Positions 51,771-61,110 are shown, numbered from the stretch's first letter. The stretch is 64,000 nt of DNA from Paenibacillus sp. FSL R7-0273 (GCF_000758625.1 NZ_CP009283.1:2925501-2989500), one strand, 5' to 3'. A program made the numbers and translations. Notes: generated by a model not told the origin, from the sequence alone.

Positions 51771-52355
51771 TCATTTATTGTCTAACGTACATAACCCTGT
51801 AGCAATGCCGCCGGAGAAGATCGTCAGGATAGAGTGGAAAAAGGTTTCCTTGGAGATCAGCACACCGCCGGCGCCGATAATCAGGGTATCGCTCAGAAAA
51901 ATAATAACCCCTACATTCAGCGGAATGTACCGTTTCATGAACTTGGCCAGCAGATCCGTGCCGCCTGTACTGGCTTTGAAGCGCAGCATCAGACCAAGCC
52001 CGGTACCCATCAGGAAGCCGCCGATGATCGCACTTGAGATGGAGCCGATTTCAATATAGTAAAGAAAATAATACTGTAGCGGTCCCAGCAGCTCAATCAG
52101 CAGTGAGGAGGCAAGCAGCCCGATTATGCTGTTGTAAAAAATATCCCGTTCTTTTAGCCAGGCGAGCAGGAAAATGGGAAGGCTGCAGCAGACAATAGCC
52201 AGTCCGATGTTGATGCCGCTTGTGTAATTGAGGATCAGGGCAATGCCGATTACGCCGCCATCCAGTATTTTGTAGGGGACCAGAAAAAAGTTGGTTGCGG
52301 CTGCTATGAGCAGGCTTCCCAGCAGGATGACTGCAAAACGTAATAATGGACGCAT
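51771..52355 (-). CDS. YitT family membrane protein (YczE/YitT type)
   Basis: A 194-residue protein with five to six hydrophobic helices and family motifs FLVPYKILDGGVIGIALILN, GFLMGTGLGLMLRFKASTGG and TDLLAKFM. It lacks the C-terminal DUF2179 domain of full YitT proteins, so it corresponds to the membrane part only. ATG 52355 lies 9 nt after GGAG. Function unknown. Confidence 0.83.
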   Translation of the reverse strand: MRPLLRFAVILLGSLLIAAATNFFLVPYKILDGGVIGIALILNYTSGINIGLAIVCCSLPIFLLAWLKERDIFYNSIIGLLASSLLIELLGPLQYYFLYYIEIGSISSAIIGGFLMGTGLGLMLRFKASTGGTDLLAKFMKRYIPLNVGVIIFLSDTLIIGAGGVLISKETFFHSILTIFSGGIATGLCTLDNK

Positions 52356-52426
52356 ATTCAACAACTCCAGAATTAAGGCATGTCTTAATAGATATGCTCG
52401 AAACTGGAAAAAAATAGCTGGCAGCA

Positions 52427-52450
52427 AAAAATCCTGCTTGCGCAGGATTA
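52427..52450 (-). terminator. Intrinsic terminator of the DUF3231 gene
   Basis: Read on the minus strand, AATCCTGC pairs with GCAGGATT around a 4-nt loop and is followed by TTTTT, 23 bp after the stop. Confidence 0.7.
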
Positions 52451-52472
52451 TCGGGTGTGGCGGTCATCCTTT

Positions 52473-52994
52473 TCAGACTAGCGCAGGCTCACGGTGCTTA
52501 AGCTGAAGAGGCGGCGGCACCAGCCAGCCCTTCTTCTTATTTAAGTGGAGCAGTGCAAGCCCCAGTGCGGCCATTTGCGCATGGAATTTCATGTACATGG
52601 GGCCGAGATCCTCGCGGATCGATATTCCCGCGGCCTGGCTGCATACCACCATTCCGGCTGCAGCAGAGGAGGATAAGGCTGCGGCAATTTCCTGATCTGT
52701 AAATCTGGCTCCGGCCGGGATGTCATCAAGCTTTGCCGATGGACGGTCGGGCAGCTCCGGAGGCGCCATGAAGCCGTTCGACCTCAGCAGCTTGTCGCAA
52801 GCTTTGATTTCCCGGTGCACCTGATCGATGAAGTCATCAATAATGACCTTGAGGTCTCTATCTCCGGCATGGTAACGGTAGGCCTGAAAAGCGGATAAGG
52901 CCATTTTGGCTGAAGCAGTAAATTGCCACAGGCCATAAATTTCCCCGTAATGAAGCGGCTCGTCCTTGGGGCTGCCGCCCAGCACTCCTGACAT
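52473..52994 (-). CDS. DUF3231 family protein
   Basis: A 173-residue helical protein resembling one half of the four-helix DUF3231 (spore-coat CotF/ferritin-like) fold. It has EPLHYGEIYGLWQFTASAKM, FIDQVHREIKACDKLLRSNG, a conserved PPELPDRPS and, near the C-terminus, KKGWLVPPP. Many family members contain two such units, so this is a single-unit version. AAGGAGATGTTCAT precedes the ATG. Probably a sporulation-associated protein, by family context. Confidence 0.85.
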   Translation of the reverse strand: MSGVLGGSPKDEPLHYGEIYGLWQFTASAKMALSAFQAYRYHAGDRDLKVIIDDFIDQVHREIKACDKLLRSNGFMAPPELPDRPSAKLDDIPAGARFTDQEIAAALSSSAAAGMVVCSQAAGISIREDLGPMYMKFHAQMAALGLALLHLNKKKGWLVPPPLQLKHREPALV

Positions 52995-53176
52995 ATGAAC
53001 ATCTCCTTATATTATAGAATTAGGAACGTGGAGTTAGGTTGTCCGGCATAGCTTGTTTTATTCAGAACCATTAGGAACGAAGCTGAAAGGACTTGCAGAC
53101 ACACCTAAAAACCATTATATTAATAGTAATAATTACGAATAAACAGATTATTTAATAAAGCAGGTGAACGGCGCAG

Positions 53177-53398
53177 ATGGACTATACATACAAAGTACTG
53201 GAGAGTGACTTGGATCTCCTGGCTGCAGCATTATCGGAGATACCGGTGGCAGTAGCCGTTAAGGAATATGAGGATGATATTCTGGAGGATGGCGCCCGGA
53301 TCAGGCAATACACGCCTAACTCCGTAAGCATACGCGGTTTATCGTACAGCCGGGAGCTGTATGAATTCCGTGCTTATCCGCTGAACACGGGCAGATGA
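53177..53398 (+). CDS. Hypothetical 73-residue acidic protein
   Basis: A small acidic protein (MDYTYKVLESDLDLLAAALS...) with a plausible alpha/beta composition and a weak RBS (GCAGGTGAACGG). No membrane span and no family that I recognise. A strong terminator 20 bp after its stop supports expression. It lies alone between two minus-strand genes. Confidence 0.55.
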   Translation: MDYTYKVLESDLDLLAAALSEIPVAVAVKEYEDDILEDGARIRQYTPNSVSIRGLSYSRELYEFRAYPLNTGR

Positions 53399-53415
53399 CA
53401 AGCTGCTGGTCTGAA

Positions 53416-53463
53416 AATACCCCAAGCCGCCGCAATGCACTTATTGCCGGCTTGGGGTATTTG
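53416..53463. terminator. Bidirectional terminator
   Basis: ATACCCCAAGCCG pairs with CGGCTTGGGGTAT, with inner GCAA/TTGC pairing, and A/T-rich tails on both sides; between the 53177 gene and the AraC gene. Confidence 0.85.
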
Positions 53464-53472
53464 GCATGTCTG

Positions 53473-54345
53473 TTAACGGGAGTACCGCTTGCGGAAACGC
53501 AGCGGGGATATCCCCACCTTGCCGGTGAAGCGCCGGGAAAAGTAGGCTGTGCTCTCAAAGCCTGTCTGTTCTGCTATATCCGCTATGGATTTTTCAGTCT
53601 TCAGCAGCAGCAGCTTAGCCTGCTCCAGACGGTAGTCTGTCAAATATTCCATTGGGGTCAGCCCGTACACCCGCTTCATACAGCGGGCCAGATAGTTGTA
53701 ATGAAAGTGCAGCTCCTCTGCCAGAAGGCTGTTAGTCAGCGCTTCAGCATAATGATTACGGATATAGGCCTCCGTCTGCTCGGCGATTTCCACGGCATGG
53801 CTGCCTGCGGCGTCCTGCTGGGCCAGATCCGTCATCCGCAGCATCTCCTCAAAAATCCGCTGCTGCTGCCATACCGCACCGGACCGTCTGACTCCATTCA
53901 GCTGGAGCAGCAGCTCCGCCTGGCCGCTCCGCATGAACGGGTCAGGCAGGGGGCCAAACTGCGGGATACGGATTGTATAGGGGTGTGTAAGGAACTCCCG
54001 GAAGTGGGCATCACGGTCAGCATAGACGGGCTCCCCTTCAGCCTCAGCCCACTCCGCGACAGTGTGAAAATGAACCCAGAAGAAGGAGGTCACCGTCTCA
54101 CAGGGCTTCGCTGAATAGTGATAGCGGTCAGGCAGCAGCAGCAGGCTGTGTCCGGCGGGGACGGCCCACTGCTTATGCTCCTCTCCGATGTACAGGCAGC
54201 CTTCCTCCACAAATATCAGGTCAAACTTGCCCATAGCCCTGCGGTTGGGATGCTGGTCTCCGGGCTGATAGACGGTGCGGCCGCATTCCAGAAAATAAGG
54301 GAACGGCGGCGCAGCCAAGTGAATATAGGAGGGTGGAAAGGTCAT
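53473..54345 (-). CDS. AraC family transcriptional regulator
   Basis: A 290-residue regulator. An N-terminal cupin-like sensing domain (~20-130; FDLIFVEEGCLYIGEEHKQW, AVPAGHSLLLLPD) precedes two C-terminal HTH motifs (~195-288; LLAEELHFHYNYLARCMKRV and IADIAEQTGFESTAYFSRRF). The architecture is typical of sugar regulators. ATG 54345 follows AAGAGGAGCCTGCAC. It is divergent from the GH127 gene (128 bp apart) and is its likely activator, probably sensing arabinose-containing sugars. Confidence 0.9.
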   Translation of the reverse strand: MTFPPSYIHLAAPPFPYFLECGRTVYQPGDQHPNRRAMGKFDLIFVEEGCLYIGEEHKQWAVPAGHSLLLLPDRYHYSAKPCETVTSFFWVHFHTVAEWAEAEGEPVYADRDAHFREFLTHPYTIRIPQFGPLPDPFMRSGQAELLLQLNGVRRSGAVWQQQRIFEEMLRMTDLAQQDAAGSHAVEIAEQTEAYIRNHYAEALTNSLLAEELHFHYNYLARCMKRVYGLTPMEYLTDYRLEQAKLLLLKTEKSIADIAEQTGFESTAYFSRRFTGKVGISPLRFRKRYSR

Positions 54346-54425
54346 GTGCAGGCTCCTCTTCTGTTGTGTGAAATAGTACAAAAACAGGGTTGCTTCTGTT
54401 CCTGTTTTTGTTTCATTTTACCGCC

Positions 54426-54431
54426 TATAAT
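54426..54431 (+). promoter_or_regulatory. -10 element of the GH127 gene
   Basis: A consensus TATAAT lies 42 bp before the GH127 start. No good -35 is present at 17 bp, which fits a promoter that needs an activator such as the divergent AraC protein. Confidence 0.5.
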
Positions 54432-54473
54432 AGCAATTAGCGAGGAGAAATTCACTGCGGAGGGAAGAATAAA

Positions 54474-56426
54474 ATGAACAAAATTACACAGACAAGAGCA
54501 ACACTTCCGGGTACCACCGAAATTAAAGATGAATTCTGGGGCCGTTATATCAGGCTTGTACAGGATGTCGTGATCCCTTATCAATATGAAGCGCTGCATG
54601 ACCGTGTGCCCGAAGCGGAGCCGAGCCATGCGATTGCCAATTTTGAAATCGCTGCCGGAAGAAAGAACGGTGAATTTAAGGGCTGGGTATTCCAGGACAG
54701 CGACGTGGCAAAATGGCTGGAGGCGGTCGGCTACTCCCTGAGTATTAAGCAGGATCCTGAGCTGGAGCGCCGGGCGGATGAGGTTATTGAGCTGGTCGGG
54801 GAAGCACAGCAGGCAGACGGTTATCTGGATACGTATTTTATTATAAAAGAACCGGGCAACCGCTGGACCAATCTGCAGGACTGCCATGAGCTCTATTGCG
54901 CCGGCCATTTCATCGAGGCAGCGGTGGCATACTACGAAGCGACCGGTAAGGATAAGCTGCTGAATATTGTCCGCCGGCTGGTTGATCATATTGCAGACGT
55001 CTTTGGGCCGGAAGAGGGCAAGCTTAAGGGCTATGACGGCCACCAGGAGATCGAGCTGGCGCTGGTGAAGCTGTACCGGCTGACCGGGGAGCAGAAATAT
55101 CTTCAGCTTAGCAGCTTTTTCATCGACCAGCGCGGACAGGAACCGAATTTCCTCCATCAAGAATGGGAGGACCGGGGACAGGTTACACACTGGAGCGGCA
55201 AAACGGATAAGACCGATCTGGCTTATCTTCAGGCGCATCTGCCGGTACGTGAGCAGAGTGTAGCGGTAGGCCATTCCGTCCGCGCTGTCTATATGTATAC
55301 TGCAATGGCAGATTTAGCGGCGCTTACCGGCGATGCCGGGCTGCGTGAGGCCTGCGAACGGCTGTGGCTTAATATGACGCAGAAGCAGATGTATATTACC
55401 GGAGGGATTGGCTCGACCCATCACGGTGAAGCCTTCACCTTTGATTATGACCTGCCTAACGATACTGTCTATGCTGAGACATGCGCTTCGATCGGGCTGA
55501 TCTTTTTTGCAAAGCGGATGCTGGAGCTTACTCCTGATGCCAAATATGCGGATGTGATGGAACGGGCGCTGTATAACAATGTACTTGGCTCTATGGCCCA
55601 GGACGGCAAGCATTACTTCTATGTTAACCCCCTGGAGGTATGGCCGCAGGCCTGCTCCTGCAATCCGGGCAAGCATCATGTAAAAGCAGAGCGCCAGGGG
55701 TGGTTCGGCTGCGCCTGCTGCCCTCCGAACGTGGCGCGTCTGCTCACTTCCCTGAACCAGTATATCTATACGGTGCATGGAGATACCCTGTATACGAATC
55801 TGTATATTGGCAGTGAATCTGTCTTTACACTTGGCGGACAGGAGGTTACCGTCAGCCAGCAGAACAATTACCCGTGGGAGGGCAAGGTGCAGTTTAAGGT
55901 TGTGCCGGCTGCGGCTGCTGAATTTGGCCTTGCGGTGCGGATTCCTGTCTGGAGCACGGGGGCGGTGCTTACGGTCAACGGAGAAGCTGTGGATATTGCT
56001 TCTGTTCTTGAGCAAGGTTATGCCGTTATCCGCCGCACCTGGAACGCCGGGGATGTCATTGAGCTTAGCCTCCCTATGACAGCAGGCCGTGTCTACGCCC
56101 ATCCGCAGCTGCGTGCCGATGCCGGACAGACAGCCATTCAGCGGGGGCCGCTGGTCTACTGTCTGGAGGAGGCGGATAACGGAGCAACACTCAGCTCCAT
56201 TTCCCTGGATGACGCAGGAGCGTTTACCGAAAGCTTTGATAAGTCGCTGCTCGGCGGAGCTGTTGTCGTGAAGACAGATGGTTTCCGTGTAGATGAGGCA
56301 GGCTGGAACGGCGGTTTGTACGGCAGCACGAAGGCCGGCGTTAAGCCTGTCGAGGTTACGGCGATCCCGTATTACATGTGGGGCAACCGCGGCAGCGGTG
56401 AGATGAAGGTGTGGGTCCGGGATTAA
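54474..56426 (+). CDS. GH127 beta-L-arabinofuranosidase family protein
   Basis: A 650-residue cytoplasmic glycoside hydrolase (formerly DUF1680) with an (alpha/alpha)6 barrel and C-terminal beta domains. The Zn/cysteine active site known from HypBA1 (Glu322, Cys340, Cys417, Cys418) has clear counterparts: Glu319 in HHGEAF, Cys337 in AETCASIG, and Cys415-Cys416 in GCACCPPNVA; a further Cys413 lies next to them. No signal peptide is present, so the substrate is imported. CGGAGGGAAGAATAAA precedes the ATG. Release of L-arabinofuranose from plant glycans is expected; some GH127 members act on other sugars. Confidence 0.9.
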   Translation: MNKITQTRATLPGTTEIKDEFWGRYIRLVQDVVIPYQYEALHDRVPEAEPSHAIANFEIAAGRKNGEFKGWVFQDSDVAKWLEAVGYSLSIKQDPELERRADEVIELVGEAQQADGYLDTYFIIKEPGNRWTNLQDCHELYCAGHFIEAAVAYYEATGKDKLLNIVRRLVDHIADVFGPEEGKLKGYDGHQEIELALVKLYRLTGEQKYLQLSSFFIDQRGQEPNFLHQEWEDRGQVTHWSGKTDKTDLAYLQAHLPVREQSVAVGHSVRAVYMYTAMADLAALTGDAGLREACERLWLNMTQKQMYITGGIGSTHHGEAFTFDYDLPNDTVYAETCASIGLIFFAKRMLELTPDAKYADVMERALYNNVLGSMAQDGKHYFYVNPLEVWPQACSCNPGKHHVKAERQGWFGCACCPPNVARLLTSLNQYIYTVHGDTLYTNLYIGSESVFTLGGQEVTVSQQNNYPWEGKVQFKVVPAAAAEFGLAVRIPVWSTGAVLTVNGEAVDIASVLEQGYAVIRRTWNAGDVIELSLPMTAGRVYAHPQLRADAGQTAIQRGPLVYCLEEADNGATLSSISLDDAGAFTESFDKSLLGGAVVVKTDGFRVDEAGWNGGLYGSTKAGVKPVEVTAIPYYMWGNRGSGEMKVWVRD

Positions 56427-56555
56427 TGACTGGAAGCTATGTCCTGATGCTGCCTGTCTAATGAAATAAGATGGCCCCTCAGCGTCGGCTGCGGGCAGCA
56501 ACTTTTAGAGCGGCATTGGCGTCTCATAAGTATCCGGGAATAAGGAGGATAACTT

Positions 56556-57077
56556 ATGAGACGTTTTTCTATGCTGGGAATGATGGGAATGCTGCTGCTG
56601 GCAGGCTGCGGAGACAACGGTCAGCCGGGCGGTGCAGGCGGACAGGCTGCTGAAGCAACGGCGCAGCCGGAGGCTGCCATCCAGGTGACTGCTGCGCCTC
56701 AGGCAGCGGCTGAAGCTGAAGAATATAAGCGAGAGATTGCCTTTGATATTGACGACATATCTGATCCTGTCGTAAATGATGAGATTAAAGCGAGCCTGAA
56801 AGAGGCGCTTGAGGGGATTGTCAATGAGGACCTGGAGCAGTTCAACCGTGCGTTTACAACGCCGGAGCTGGCCAAGGCCAATGAGTATGGCTTCAAGTCC
56901 GGAGGCGGTATTATTTTCACCGGAGTGGATTATATCTTCAGCCAGCCGGATGGAAGAGTAGTAATGAACGTGAATTACAACTGGCTTACCGCAGACGGTG
57001 AAGAGAGGGCGGACAGCCCGAATTACTGGTTCATGCAGAGCAAGGAAGGCAAGTGGGGACTGGTTACTATAGACTGA
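56556..57077 (+). CDS. Putative lipoprotein, function unknown
   Basis: A 173-residue exported protein. The signal peptide MRRFSMLGMMGMLLLAGCGD ends in the lipobox LAGC (lipidated Cys18). An Ala/Gln/Glu-rich linker (~22-57) leads to a ~115-residue domain (ISDPVVNDEIKASLKEALEG, then YWFMQSKEGKWGLVTID) that resembles small DUF4878/NTF2-like lipoprotein domains without firm assignment. AAGGAGGATAACTT precedes the ATG. Confidence 0.75.
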   Translation: MRRFSMLGMMGMLLLAGCGDNGQPGGAGGQAAEATAQPEAAIQVTAAPQAAAEAEEYKREIAFDIDDISDPVVNDEIKASLKEALEGIVNEDLEQFNRAFTTPELAKANEYGFKSGGGIIFTGVDYIFSQPDGRVVMNVNYNWLTADGEERADSPNYWFMQSKEGKWGLVTID

Positions 57078-57131
57078 TATGACGGGGAGCGAACGCTTGT
57101 GAAGCGGCTATCAGCTATCATGACTAAGGTG

Positions 57132-57269
57132 TTTAGCTGCACTTTGTACACTTAAACGTACTGAAAATCTCTGAATTAGGCTATCCGGCCTGTTTTAATT
57201 GCACGGAATACACTTAAAGCGCACAAAGGTAGCTATTTACCGGATTTAGTTGCATAAACTGCAGTTAAA
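57132..57269. repeat. Three-unit 25-bp palindrome array, copy E (variant arms)
   Basis: Units lie at 57132-57156, 57194-57218 and 57245-57269. The start-to-start distances of 62 and 51 bp match units 2, 3 and 4 of the other copies. The arms differ: TTTAGCTG / CACTTAAA, TTTAATTG / CACTTAAA, TTTAGTTG / CAGTTAAA. Unit 1 would fall at 57081, just after the lipoprotein stop, and is absent. Confidence 0.75.
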
Positions 57270-57339
57270 CCGGCTTACCCGACGTTACTCCCGGCAACAT
57301 TAAACTCCCAGCCATTCTGAACCCGGCAGCCCTACACAT

Positions 57340-57384
57340 AAAGAACCCGGTTACTCCGCATCAGCGGATAACCGGGTTCTTTTA
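57340..57384. terminator. Bidirectional terminator
   Basis: AAAGAACCCGGTTA pairs with TAACCGGGTTCTTTT, with an inner CCGC/GCGG stem; between the convergent lipoprotein and cellobiose phosphorylase genes. Confidence 0.88.
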
Positions 57385-57426
57385 CATCCAAAAGCCTACG
57401 TCCGCCTAAGCGGCCTCAGCAGCTAA

Positions 57427-59863
57427 TTAGCCAAGCTCAACTACAACTTTGTGTACAGCGCCGTCGCCGACCGGGGTAATGATGTTGCCTTCAACAGCAG
57501 CACCGTCGAGAGTCAGGCTGGCAACGCCCTTGGACACATGGTTCGGGTTCTTGATGGTGATGACATAAGTGTCCCCGCGGAAGACGCGGGTGATTTCGAA
57601 GCCGTCCCACTCGGAAGGGATACAAGGATCAACCTTCAGACCGGCAAAGTCAGCCTGAATACCGAGAATCGACTGGGTAATCGCTACATAGTTCCATGCA
57701 GCTGTACCTGTCAGCCAGGAGTTCTTCGCTTCACCGTGACGCACAGCGTCTTTACCGGCGATCATCTGGGAGTACACATAAGGCTCCATACGGTGTACTT
57801 CGCTGATGTCCTCCAGGTAGGCCGGAGCGATTTTTTTTGTAAATTTCGAACGCTCTGTCCCCGTGTCCAAGCACGGTTTCGGCGATCATGATCCACGGGT
57901 TGTTGTGGCAGAAAATACCCGCATTTTCCTTGTAGCCCGGAGGGTACGTGGAAATTTCACCAAGGTTCAGATAGTACTTGGAGTACGCTGGCTGCTGCAA
58001 TACGATACCGTATTCAGTATCCAGGTGCTCTTCTACAGATGTCAGAGCCTTGGCTGCCTGGCCGCCTTCAACACCGATGCCGGCCATAACGCAGATACCC
58101 TGCGGCTCGATGAAGATTTTGCCTTCTTCATTTTCGTTGCTGCCGATCTTATCGCCGTAGTGGTCGTAAGCACGCAGGAACCAGTCTCCGTCGAAGCCGT
58201 GAGTCAGCGTGATTTCACGCATGTTTTCGATCTTGGCAACAGCATCTGCAGCTACATCGTCAAGTCCGCGCATGCGGCAGATTTCTGCATAGTCCGGTCC
58301 AACGAAGACGAACAAACCAGCGATAAATACGGATTCCGCTGTACCGCCTGCGATGTTCTCGGTAGTCTGGAATGATTCGCCAGGAACGGTGGAGAAGCAG
58401 TTCAGGTTGAGGCAGTCATTCCAGTCCGCGCGGCCGATCAGCGGCAGGCCGTGTGGTCCGAGATTGTTGGTAACATGCTCAAAGGACAGCTTCAAGTGCT
58501 CAAACAGGGTAGCAGTATGGTCCGGATTGCTGTCAAATGGAACCTGCTCATCAAGAATCGAATAATCGCCGGTTTCCTTAATATAGGCAGCAGTTCCCGA
58601 GATCAGCCAGAGCGGATCATCATTGAAGCCGGAGCCGACTTCGTTGTTGCCCTTTTTGGTAAGCGGCTGGTACTGGTGATATGCGCTGCCGTCAGGGAAC
58701 TGGGTAGCAGCGATGTCGAGAATACGTTCTCTGGCACGCTCAGGAATCTGGTGTACGAAGCCGAGCAGATCCTGGTTGGAATCGCGGAAGCCCATACCGC
58801 GGCCGATCCCGGATTCAAAGTAGGAAGCGGAACGGGACATGTTGAACGTAACCATACACTGGTACGGATTCCAGATGTTAACCATCCGGTTCAGCTTGTC
58901 GTCACCGCTCTGGATCTGGTATTTGGACAGCAGGTTATCCCAGTGTGCAGCCAGAACAGCAAGTGCAGCGTCAACCTGCTCGTCTGTGGCGAACTGGTCG
59001 ATAACAGCCTGTGCCGGTTTTTTGTTGATGACATTCAGTGCTTCCCATTTCTCATCTTCTGGATTCTCGATGTAGCCGAGAACGAAGATGAAGGACTGCT
59101 GTTCACCCGGTTCGAGCGTAATATCCAGAGCGTGGGAGCCGATTGGCGACCAGCCGGAGGCTACGGAATTGTTAGCCTGTCCGGAAGCGACCACCTCAGG
59201 GTTGTCCAGTCCGTTGAACATGCCGAGGAAGGATTCACGGTCAGTGTCGAAGCCGGCCAGCGGTTTATTTACAGAATAGAAAGCGTAGTGGTCTCTGCGC
59301 TCACGGTATTCGGTTTTGTGATAGATAACGGAATCCTTGACTTCAACCTCACCAATGCTCAGGTTGCGCTGGAAGTTGGTCATATCATCATGGGCATTCC
59401 ACAGACAGAACTCGGCAAAGGAGAACAGCTTAACTGTTTTCTTCACGTCGCCAGTGTTCTTAACGATGAGGCGGTGTACTTCGGCATTGTGGCCCATCGG
59501 TACAAAAGCAAGCTGGTTAACGGAGATACCGTTGCGCTCACCAGTAATGGAAGTGTAGCCAAGACCGTGGCGGCACTCGTAGAAATCGAGGTCACGCTTA
59601 ACCGGCATCCAGCCCGGAGTCCAGAAATCACCATCATCATGCAGGTAGTAGTAGCGGCCGCCGTTGTCCAGCGGAATATTGTTATACCGGTAACGGGTAA
59701 GTCTTCTCATGCGTGCATCACGGTAGAAGGTGTAACCGCCGGCAGTATTGGAAATAAGACCGAAAAATTGCTCGTTACCGAGGTAGTTGATCCATGGATA
59801 AGGTGTTTTTGGGGTGTTGATTACGTACTCTTTGCGAGTGTCGTCAAAAGTTCCGAATTTCAT
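57427..59863 (-). pseudogene. Cellobiose phosphorylase (GH94), frameshifted at an A8 run
   Basis: Together two frames encode a full ~811-residue GH94 enzyme that splits cellobiose with phosphate into glucose-1-phosphate and glucose. The first frame (59863 down to 57752) begins [20 protein letters not shown] and includes the catalytic acid in [13 protein letters not shown]. It goes out of register at FEIYKK, where the minus strand has eight A residues (57831-57838). Seven would restore [20 protein letters not shown], which continues in the second frame to 57427. The residues match Cellvibrio gilvus-type cellobiose phosphorylase along the whole length. All other parts look intact, so this may be a recent mutation, a sequencing error or slippage. 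AAAGGAG and a LacI-type operator precede it. Confidence 0.85.
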
Positions 59864-59885
59864 TTAGGAGAGTCTCCTTTCGATT

Positions 59886-59901
59886 GTGAACGCGCGTTTA
59901 C
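59886..59901. promoter_or_regulatory. LacI-type operator upstream of cellobiose phosphorylase
   Basis: GTGAACGCGCGTTTAC is a near-perfect palindrome (one mismatch) and matches the perfect site before the lacI-type gene. It lies between the promoter region and the RBS of the phosphorylase gene. Confidence 0.75.
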
Positions 59902-59910
59902 GGGAGTCAG

Positions 59911-59940
59911 AAAAAATTCCCTCGGGGCAAAGGGAGTTTC
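59911..59940 (-). terminator. Possible terminator of the LacI-type gene
   Basis: On the minus strand TCCCT pairs with AGGGA (with flanking AA/TT) and is followed by a T6 run, upstream of the phosphorylase operator. Confidence 0.5.
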
Positions 59941-59958
59941 TCTTGAAGTATAGTTCTC

Positions 59959-60004
59959 GCAGAGACGGAACCCCTCCTGTTTTGGAAGGCGAAGCCGTCT
60001 CTGC
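59959..60004. other. Perfect 10-bp inverted repeat between LacI-type and phosphorylase genes
   Basis: GCAGAGACGG at 59959-59968 and CCGTCTCTGC at 59995-60004 can form a stem with a 26-nt loop, 8 bp after the regulator's stop. It lacks a T run. It may help end the regulator transcript or stabilise its 3' end. Confidence 0.5.
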
Positions 60005-60011
60005 TTGCTGA

Positions 60012-61070
60012 TTAGGTTGCCTTCGGCGGCTGACAGGAATCTCTTTCGACCAGCCGGGCCGGAAAGCTGATGGTGCTGAAGGTTGGCTGCTGTGAATCGC
60101 AGAGCTCGATGACCTTCTCGACGGCAGCCTTGGACATTTCATAAATCGGCAGGCGCACAGAGGTCAGCTTGGGATGAATGCGGGCAGCAAGCTGCACATC
60201 ATCAAATCCGGCAATCGAGATGTCCTCAGGCACGGAGATGCCGTGCTCGGCGAGCGCTTCCATGGCCGAAATCGCCATATCGTCATTGGAGGAGAAGAAA
60301 GCGGTCGGCAGCGTATTACCCGAAGCAATCAGCTGTTTAACCTCTTCATAAGCCTTTTCCTTCAAAAAATCGCCCTGCAGGACAAACTGTTCATTGGGAA
60401 TGAGCCCGTGGCGCTTCAGCGTATCCGCATAGGCCATGTAGCGTTCCCTGCCGGAGTAAGTGTTCATCCGTCCGCAGATCATGCCGATTTCCTTGTGGCC
60501 AAGTCCGATCAGATGCTCAATGGCTTCGACCGTGCCCTCATAATCCTTGGAGTTAACAATAGCCAGATGATTGCGGTCCAGATGCTCTGCCATGATCTCT
60601 GAAATATCATAATCGATCAGCACAAGCGGGGAGTCCAGCCCCACCATTTCCCGCACAATATCAATATCCTTCTGGGTGCCGACGATGATACCGCCGTCAA
60701 TCCGTTTCTGCAGGAATGCCTGCTTGACCTTCAGGAAATCATCGGGGGAGTAGACGGTGTGGATCAGCACATAACAGCCTCTGGCATTCGCCGTGTCGAC
60801 TACGGCATCGACGAACGGTGCAAAGTAGTTATTCTGGTAGATCCGGGTCGTGTTCTCCTTCTCGTTCATGCTGATGGCAAAAAGCCCGATCGTATCGGTC
60901 TTCTTGCCGGCCAGAGCCCGGGCAAAGCTGTTGGGCTCATACTGATGCTGCTCAATAACCTTCAGTACCTTGGCCCGCGTCTCTTCAGGGACATTGGAAT
61001 AATTGTTGATCACGCGGGACACCGTGCTTCGGGACACCCCTGCGAGCCTCGCTATATCTTCGCTGCGCAT
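60012..61070 (-). CDS. LacI family transcriptional regulator
   Basis: A 352-residue repressor. The N-terminal HTH (~3-48; EDIARLAGVSRSTVSRVINN) is followed by the hinge (ARALAGKKT) and a periplasmic-binding-type sensor (~60-335; TAFFSSNDDMAISAMEALAE, DISIAGFDDVQLAARIHPKL). It probably senses a cello-oligosaccharide or glucose phosphate. The same palindrome occurs in its own promoter and before cellobiose phosphorylase, 148 bp downstream on the same strand, so it should repress both. AAGGGGGCAAT precedes the ATG. Confidence 0.93.
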   Translation of the reverse strand: MRSEDIARLAGVSRSTVSRVINNYSNVPEETRAKVLKVIEQHQYEPNSFARALAGKKTDTIGLFAISMNEKENTTRIYQNNYFAPFVDAVVDTANARGCYVLIHTVYSPDDFLKVKQAFLQKRIDGGIIVGTQKDIDIVREMVGLDSPLVLIDYDISEIMAEHLDRNHLAIVNSKDYEGTVEAIEHLIGLGHKEIGMICGRMNTYSGRERYMAYADTLKRHGLIPNEQFVLQGDFLKEKAYEEVKQLIASGNTLPTAFFSSNDDMAISAMEALAEHGISVPEDISIAGFDDVQLAARIHPKLTSVRLPIYEMSKAAVEKVIELCDSQQPTFSTISFPARLVERDSCQPPKAT

Positions 61071-61089
61071 ATTGCCCCCTTTTTGCTTG

Positions 61090-61103
61090 TAAACGCGCGT
61101 TTA
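61090..61103. promoter_or_regulatory. Autoregulatory LacI-type operator
   Basis: TAAACGCGCGTTTA is a perfect 14-bp palindrome located just downstream of the lacI-type -10 box, overlapping the expected transcription start. Confidence 0.8.
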
Positions 61104-61110
61104 TGAGTTC

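Noticed and set aside
55314..56501. 395-codon open frame on the minus strand
   Set aside because: Antisense to the GH127 gene with no family match and no RBS.
58451..59953. 500-codon open frame on the plus strand
   Set aside because: It lies antisense to cellobiose phosphorylase, whose residues match a known family throughout. The antisense frame has no RBS and no recognisable domain; it is a codon-bias shadow.
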